Below the pieces are notes generated by a model. It was not told where the DNA came from and ran no database searches. It worked only from the letters and a program-made list of their open reading frames with translations. From positions 124,001 to 188,000 of the forward strand of contig JADJYH010000004.1 in the NCBI GenBank assembly GCA_016719855.1: 64,000 nt of DNA. The letters run 5' to 3'. Below are positions 59,187 through 64,000 of the stretch, piece by piece. A program made the translations under genes and the position numbers. The DNA comes from Saprospiraceae bacterium (lineage in GTDB: Bacteria > Bacteroidota > Bacteroidia > Chitinophagales > Saprospiraceae). Every line of letters begins with the position of its first letter. Position 1 is the stretch's first letter.

Positions 59187-60639
59187 ATTAAATCCGCCAC
59201 CACCTGCCCCGAAATCAGCGACGGCGGAACGCCTGGGCCGGGAGCGGTGAGTTGGCCGGTGTAGTAAAGGTTTTTGACTTTTTTGCTTTTTATTTTGGGC
59301 TTCAAAAATGCGGTTTGAAGCAGCGTGTTTGCCAACCCGTAGGCATTTCCCTTGAAGGCGTGGTAGTCAGTTTTGAAATCGTTGTGTGCAAACGACCGCT
59401 TAAAAATAATCGATTTGCGAATGTCCTGTCCGGTAAGGTCTTCGAGGCGCTGCATCACGATATCGAAATATTTCTCACGAAGCTCCTCTGTATCTTGCAG
59501 GTCGGGGGCCAGGGTATCAGCACGAATAGGTTTTCACAGCCCTCCGGCGCCACCGAGGCATCGGTCACGCTTGGTGCGCAGACGTAAAAAAGTGGATTGG
59601 TCGGCCAAGCCGGGCTTTCGTAAATCTCCACGGCGTGCTGCTTGAAGTTCTTGTCAAAGAATAGGTTGTGGTGTAGCAGCCCCTTCAGGCGCTTGTTCAC
59701 GCCGAGGTAAAACAGGAGGCTTGACGGTGCCATCACTCGTTTGTCCCAGTATTTTTTTGTGTACTGCCGCTGCGGTTCATCCAGCAAGTTTTGCTCTACA
59801 TGATGGTAGTCCGCACCACCTACGACCACGTCGGCAGCGTATTGGCCTTTGGTTGTGACGACTTTTGTGGCATGGCCGTTCGGCGCGTAAATCTGCTTCA
59901 CCTCCTCACCGAGCCTGATTTTCACGCCCAGTTCCATGGCCAGCGACACCATGCCCTCGATGATTTTGGTCATGCCACCCATCGGGTACCAAGTGCCAAG
60001 TGCCATGTCGGCATAGTTCATCAGGCTGTACATAGCTGGGGTGTTCTCGGGTGTAGCACCTAAAAAAAGCACAGGGAATTCAAGCAGTTCTATCAGTTTT
60101 TTGTTGGTAAAAAGCGACCGCACGTGCGAAGACAGTGAGCTAAACATTTGCAGCCGGAACATGCTGGCCAAGATGCGCAGGTCGGCAAATTCCCAAAGCG
60201 ACAAGCTCGGCTTGCGCACGAACTCGCCCATACCCACCTCGTATTTGTATTTTGCTTCGGATAAAAAATTGCGCAACTTCTTGCTGCTACCCGGCTCCAC
60301 TTGCTCGAACATCTGACAAAGTGCCTCCACGCCAGCGGGCACGTTCATCTCGTCTTTTTTACCAAAAAATATGCGATAGGAAGGGTCGAGGCGTACCAAA
60401 TCGTAATAGTCGGCTGTCTTTTTTCCAAAGCGGTTGAAATAATCTTCAAATACATCGGGCATCCAATACCAACTCGGCCCCATGTCAAAGGTGAAGCCCT
60501 CGGCCTCAAACTTGCGGGCACGTCCGCCGGGGGCATCGTTCTTTTCGAGCACAGTCACATCAAAGCCCCCTTGGGCAAGGCAGCTTGCCGTGGCCAACCC
60601 AGAAAAACCGGAACCGATAACAATTACTTTTTTTGCCAA
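59168..60639 (-). CDS. crtI: Phytoene desaturase (one frame shift)
   Basis: An FAD-dependent desaturase converting phytoene towards lycopene. FAD motif KKVIVIGSGFSGLATASCLA and FDVTVLEKNDAPGGRARKFE; the C-terminal signature NLYYTGQLTAPGPGVPPSLI. The frame fails after ENLFVLIP near 59512-59514: one more C on the coding strand gives VLIPLAPDLQDTEELREKYF and continues to 59168. As read the pieces are 59455-60639 and 59168-59458. Repaired length is 490 residues, normal for CrtI. No ATG fits; TTG 60639 is chosen because it puts the start directly before the FAD motif (another TTG is at 60669). First gene of crtI-crtB-crtZ. No lycopene cyclase gene is in the window. Confidence 0.88.
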
Positions 60640-60660
60640 AATCCTGTTTTGCGTTTGGTG

Positions 60661-60692
60661 AAAAACCAAAGTTTAACAGAAGGTTGGTTTTT
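60661..60692 (-). terminator. Hairpin between prfA and crtI
   Basis: AAAAACCAA (60661-60669) pairs with TTGGTTTTT (60684-60692). On the minus strand it ends in T, so it may end the prfA transcript or act as an attenuator before crtI. Confidence 0.45.
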
Positions 60693-60803
60693 TTGTTTAA
60701 ACTTTTTTATAAAAAATTTTAAACAAAAAAAATTCTAAGCCGAGGAAAGTTCTATCATCAAACCCACGGTCACGGCTGCACACAGCCGAACTGCCATCTA
60801 AAA

Positions 60804-61874
60804 TCACATCTCTTCCATCGCCTTCATCTTCTCAGTGTTCTCGGCGATTTGCAGTCCCTCGATAATACGGGTAATATCGCCCTCCAGCACCTGATCGAGG
60901 TTATAGAGTGTCAGTTCAATGCGGTGGTCGGTGATGCGGTTCTGTGGGAAATTGTAGGTGCGTATCTTTTCGGAGCGGTCGCCGGAGCCGACGAGCGATT
61001 TCCGTTGTGCAGCAATGGTGGCGTTCATTTTCTCCTTCTGCATTTCGTAGATTTTGGAGTATAGCCGCTGCTCGGCTATTTCCTTGTTGGAGTGCTGCGA
61101 GCGGCCCTCGGTACATTCGACCACCACGCCAGTGGGGATGTGCGTTAGGCGCACACCGGACTCGGTCTTGTTCACATGCTGGCCACCTGCACCGCTGGAA
61201 CGGAAGGTATCAATTTTAAGGTCGGAGCGGTTGATGTTCACATCTTCCATTTCCATTTTGGGCATGACAGCCACGGTGGCGGCAGAGGTATGTACGCGGC
61301 CTTTGGTCTCGGTGGCAGGTACCCGCTGCACGCGGTGTACGCCGGACTCGAACTTCATTCTTCCGTAAACGTCGTTGCCCCTCACCTCCACAGTAACTTC
61401 TTTGTAGCCGCCAGCAGTGCCCTCGTTTTCATAGAGTACCTCCGTTTTCCAGTCCTGTGTTTCGAAGTACTTGATGTACATGCGAAAGAGGTCGCCTGCA
61501 AAAAGGCTGGCCTCGTCGCCGCCAGTGCCAGCCCTGATTTCGAAGATGATGTCCCGCGCATCCTCTGGTTCACGTGGAATTAGCAGGCTTTTGATTGTTT
61601 CCTCCAGCACCGTTTTACGGGGTTCTAGTTCTTGGAGTTCGAGCTTGGCCATTTCACGCATTTCCTCATCCTTTTCTCGGAGCAGTTCCTTTGCGCCGTC
61701 AATATTTTCTAACACTTTTTTATAGTCGAGATAGACATCCACAACTTCCTTAAGCTTGAAATATTCCTTGCTGATTTTGGTGTAACGAGCTTGGTCGCTG
61801 ACAATGCCGGGGTCGGACATCTGCTCCTCCAGGTTGATGAAATTGCTGCGAATGGATTCAAGTTTATCTAACAT
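60804..61874 (-). CDS. prfA: Peptide chain release factor 1
   Basis: A 356-residue class I release factor that reads UAA and UAG stop codons. RVPATETKGRVHTS carries the P-A-T anticodon-like tripeptide, and SGAGGQHVNKTESGVRLTH has the universal GGQ that triggers peptide release. The length is normal. ATG 61874 fits the family start MLDKLESIRSNF; an in-frame start at 61916 adds 14 unlikely residues. Confidence 0.96.
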   Translation of the reverse strand: MLDKLESIRSNFINLEEQMSDPGIVSDQARYTKISKEYFKLKEVVDVYLDYKKVLENIDGAKELLREKDEEMREMAKLELQELEPRKTVLEETIKSLLIPREPEDARDIIFEIRAGTGGDEASLFAGDLFRMYIKYFETQDWKTEVLYENEGTAGGYKEVTVEVRGNDVYGRMKFESGVHRVQRVPATETKGRVHTSAATVAVMPKMEMEDVNINRSDLKIDTFRSSGAGGQHVNKTESGVRLTHIPTGVVVECTEGRSQHSNKEIAEQRLYSKIYEMQKEKMNATIAAQRKSLVGSGDRSEKIRTYNFPQNRITDHRIELTLYNLDQVLEGDITRIIEGLQIAENTEKMKAMEEM

Positions 61875-62069
61875 GCGATTTTTATTGATTTTTGTGCCGG
61901 AAACACTGCCCGGCAATTTTGAAAAAAGGAAAGCTGCTACCCCTCGAAAGGGGAACCAAGATTTTACGTAGCTACAAAAAGCTGTGAAGAAGGAAGAAGT
62001 TCATAAAATTACTTTCAGGTTGTGGGCACAAAAATAGGAATTTAAACGACCGAAAACATTGATACCCAT
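61875..62069. other. Divergent gap between prfA and tsaB
   Basis: Contains a minus-strand TATTTTTG (62036-62029), a perfect TAnnTTTG, as a candidate -7 box for prfA about 155 bases upstream of it, without a clear -33 box. No gene seen. Confidence 0.4.
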
Positions 62070-62768
62070 TTGACAGTTCCACTCATTTTAAACATAGAAG
62101 CGGCAACGGGTGTGTGTTCCGTATGCCTAAGCCGAGGTATGGAAGCTCTATCGTTGCAGGAGTCCAGCGAACAAAATGAACACTCAAGGGTCATCACGTT
62201 GCTCATCCAACGGTGCATTGACGAGGCTGGGTTTCACCTGCAAGACTTGGATGCTGTGGCCGTGAGCCAAGGTCCAGGTTCCTATACCTCATTGAGGGTA
62301 GGTTTTTCGACGGCAAAGGGCATTTGCTTTGCGCTGGAGAAGCCCCTTATCATCGTCAGTACCTTAGCGGCGCTGGCCAATGCCGCCCACGAAAAAGCCC
62401 AAGATTCGAGTGCGCTCTACTGCCCAATGATTGACGCCCGCCGAATGGAAGTATACACTGGTCTGTACACCGCCAAGGGCGATATCATGCTGCCACCTCA
62501 ACCAATGGTAATTGGCCAGACAGCTTTTAGCTCGTATTTTTCAGCAGGACAAAGGATTGTTTTTTGTGGAAATGGCGTCGAGAAGTGCAAAATGGTGCTA
62601 GACAACCCTTTGGCAGCTTTAAGTGACATAAAAAATTGCAATTCTTTGCAAATAATTCCACATGCTATGACCGCATTTTTGAATAAGAATTTTGCAGATA
62701 CAGCATACACCTCTCCCCTCTACTTAAAGGCTCCGAACATCACCTCCGCACGGCAAAAACCTAGCTAA
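62070..62768 (+). CDS. tsaB: tRNA threonylcarbamoyladenosine biosynthesis protein TsaB
   Basis: A 232-residue actin-like fold protein. With TsaD and TsaE it makes t6A37 in tRNAs reading ANN codons. ILNIEAATGVCSVCLSRGM is the first phosphate-like loop, EHSRVITLLIQRC follows, and VSQGPGSYTSLRVGFSTAKG is the hallmark loop. The C-terminus is variable as usual. The start is TTG at 62070; no ATG is available upstream before stops. Divergent from prfA. Confidence 0.92.
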   Translation: MTVPLILNIEAATGVCSVCLSRGMEALSLQESSEQNEHSRVITLLIQRCIDEAGFHLQDLDAVAVSQGPGSYTSLRVGFSTAKGICFALEKPLIIVSTLAALANAAHEKAQDSSALYCPMIDARRMEVYTGLYTAKGDIMLPPQPMVIGQTAFSSYFSAGQRIVFCGNGVEKCKMVLDNPLAALSDIKNCNSLQIIPHAMTAFLNKNFADTAYTSPLYLKAPNITSARQKPS

Positions 62769-62827
62769 TTCGCTGATTATTAGGCGCAAATGATTTCATA
62801 TAAGAAAAAAAATTACTTTTAAATTAC

Positions 62828-62858
62828 TTTGAATTTTAAAAATGTGCGTTTATTTTCG
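62828..62858 (+). promoter_or_regulatory. Predicted promoter of the first ArsR-type gene
   Basis: TTTG (62828-62831), 19 bases, then TATTTTCG (62851-62858; one mismatch to TAnnTTTG). GTGCG...CGCAC flanks the second box as a small inverted repeat (62844-62860), a possible operator. The leader to the ATG at 63010 would be about 145 bases. Confidence 0.45.
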
Positions 62859-63009
62859 CACTGATTTCACGTACGTTAAGCATTACGACGGGCTATTATC
62901 ACTTCGATTGGTATAGTTCTTGGTTTGCAGGTATGAAGATTTTATTAATTTGAGAAAACTTGAATGTTGAATTTCAACAATTTTTTAACCAGTTTAAAAA
63001 AAACATAAT

Positions 63010-63348
63010 ATGAGAAAGCAAAAGAGCGAGACAATTGTGCTCAAGAAGGGAAAAGAAGAAATCCAGCTCGACTACGCAGAACTGCGCAAAGCCGTGTTGG
63101 TGCTCCGGGCCATCAACCACAAACTCCGTCAGCGGGTCATTGATTTGTTGGAAGAGAATGAAAAGATGACCGTGACTGACATTTACATCAAGTTGCGACT
63201 GGAGCAGAGTGTAGCATCACAGCACTTGGCCATCCTCCGCAGGGCTGGCGTAGTAGCCACCGAGCGCCAAGGTAAATTCATTTTTTACGGCTTGGACAAA
63301 GACCGCCTAGGGCAAATTTCAAAATTGGTAGAAGATTTAGCAGCCTGA
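63010..63348 (+). CDS. ArsR-type winged-helix regulator (first of two)
   Basis: A 112-residue winged-helix repressor-like protein. VLRAINHKLRQRVIDLLEEN leads into the recognition region MTVTDIYIKLRLEQSVASQH and wing AGVVATERQGKFIFYGLD. The metal-binding ELCVCD segment of metal-sensing ArsR proteins is replaced by VTDIYIKL without Cys, so it does not sense metals by that site. The N-terminal ~25 residues (KSETIVLKKGKEEIQLDYAE) are an extension. Paralogue of the gene at 63630-63947. Targets unknown. Confidence 0.85.
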   Translation: MRKQKSETIVLKKGKEEIQLDYAELRKAVLVLRAINHKLRQRVIDLLEENEKMTVTDIYIKLRLEQSVASQHLAILRRAGVVATERQGKFIFYGLDKDRLGQISKLVEDLAA

Positions 63349-63512
63349 TTTTAACACAGTTGCATCTTCTACTTGGAATGTGGAGGCGTTCTAATTCTTA
63401 AATCAAATTATAATCCCTTGATGGAAAAAACTTGACTCAAGGCAAAATTCTGTAAGTGCACAACCATACACTTACGAGTTATTTGCTAATTTTCTATTAA
63501 TAAGGCTTTTAC

Positions 63513-63550
63513 AAAAATGCTGTAAACCCGTGTGGGCTTACAGCATTTTT
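63513..63550 (+). terminator. Terminator between the two ArsR-type genes
   Basis: AAAAATGCTGTAA-A-CCC (63513-63529) pairs with GGG-C-TTACAGCATTTTT (63534-63550), one mismatch, then more T. It lies 165 bases past the first gene's stop and directly before the promoter of the second. Confidence 0.85.
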
Positions 63551-63560
63551 TTATAACTTT

Positions 63561-63591
63561 TTTGAAAAGATAAATAATTAGCGCATATTTG
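63561..63591 (+). promoter_or_regulatory. Predicted promoter of the second ArsR-type gene
   Basis: TTTG (63561-63564), 19 bases, then CATATTTG (63584-63591; one mismatch to TAnnTTTG). Same spacing as the promoter of the first gene. About 38 bases upstream of the ATG. Confidence 0.55.
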
Positions 63592-63629
63592 CCTTCACAA
63601 CTTCGTTTCGCCTAAAAATTCTGACTTCT

Positions 63630-63947
63630 ATGAGAAAGGCTAAGGTAATCATCAATGATGACAAGCTACAGGTGTCGTCGGAGATACTCAGGGCATTGGC
63701 GCATCCACTGCGTATGAAAATCCTAGAGTTCATCGACGAACATGAGACTATCAACGTCAACAAAATCTACAACACCTTAAAGTTGGAGCAGTCCATCACC
63801 TCACAACACCTCCGTATACTCCGATCGGCTGGTATTGTGGAAACGGTGCGTGACGGCAAATTCATCCACTACAAAGTAGATTACGACAAAGTGACCAATG
63901 CCATGAAAGCTATTGGGGCATTTCTGATTACCTCATCCAAACGGTAA
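63630..63947 (+). CDS. ArsR-type winged-helix regulator (second of two)
   Basis: A 105-residue winged-helix protein: EILRALAHPLRMKILEFIDE, INVNKIYNTLKLEQSITSQH (recognition helix), AGIVETVRDGKFIHYKVD (wing). Like its neighbour it lacks the Cys metal site, having VNKIYNTL there. The two recognition regions (L-x-L-E-Q-S-[VI]-[AT]-S-Q-H-L-x-I-L-R) are nearly the same, so they may bind similar sites or form a mixed dimer (inference). The window ends 53 bases after the stop; nothing further is seen. Confidence 0.85.
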   Translation: MRKAKVIINDDKLQVSSEILRALAHPLRMKILEFIDEHETINVNKIYNTLKLEQSITSQHLRILRSAGIVETVRDGKFIHYKVDYDKVTNAMKAIGAFLITSSKR

Positions 63948-64000
63948 TCAGAAATGGAGCTGGGCTGGAAAAGCTAATTCCAAGTAATAGGCAGGTCGTT

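Overview
The window looks like chromosomal DNA of a Bacteroidota bacterium, most likely of the Saprospiraceae/Lewinella type (inference). The evidence is C-terminal type IX secretion (T9SS) sorting domains on five exported proteins, a PorP/SprF-like and PorE-like pair, a FecA-type TonB receptor, promoters of the TTTG / TAnnTTTG type, and a carotenoid cluster. No tRNA, rRNA, CRISPR array, transposase or phage gene was recognised.

Layout. 1-690 is the 5' part of atpD. 932-9369 is an accessory block on the minus strand: pectate-lyase-like T9SS cargo, a membrane AraC regulator with a carbohydrate-binding sensor, a decapitated TonB receptor, two lipoproteins and a vanadium-haloperoxidase/PAP2 lipoprotein. 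9755-20933 holds an ACMSD-type amidohydrolase, an S41-like peptidase, Kelch and thioredoxin-like T9SS cargo, an FMN reductase, a DUF1304/GNAT/cupin operon, a GMC oxidoreductase with its small subunit, and a GH25 lipoprotein. 21099-26115 has a broken GT9 glycosyltransferase and the PorP-PorE pair. 26186-40430 is mostly housekeeping: apaG, gmk, yicC, HU, a tiny mS38-like protein, rng, a GT28-like enzyme, an Atl protein, a TrpF-like protein, a MazG-like protein, htpG, rpsA and DUF4112. 40514-57704 holds an OmpA protein, a peroxiredoxin-like protein, an SNF2 helicase, an AAA+ ATPase, a CotH protein, a PlsC-like acyltransferase, T9SS cargo, a TPR protein, an LpxH-like phosphoesterase, a fatty acid desaturase and an acylphosphatase. 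57714-60639 is crtI-crtB-crtZ. 60804-63947 is prfA, tsaB and two ArsR-type regulators.

Two patterns run through the window. First, at least nine genes are broken by what looks like loss of a single base, usually in or beside a short run of one base; read in the corrected frame each gives a full-length, family-typical protein. This points to sequencing or assembly error more than to decay, so several apparent pseudogenes and odd overlaps should be read as intact. Second, many short gaps between genes of the same direction are filled by inverted repeats whose arms are made of short repeated words. Several begin exactly at, or overlap, the stop codon of the upstream gene. Two of them (23286-23383 and 50628-50730) share a nested double-hairpin design with compensatory base changes. 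I regard these stop-codon-abutting elements, and the DUF1573 domain at the end of the PorE-like protein, as the best candidates for something undescribed.
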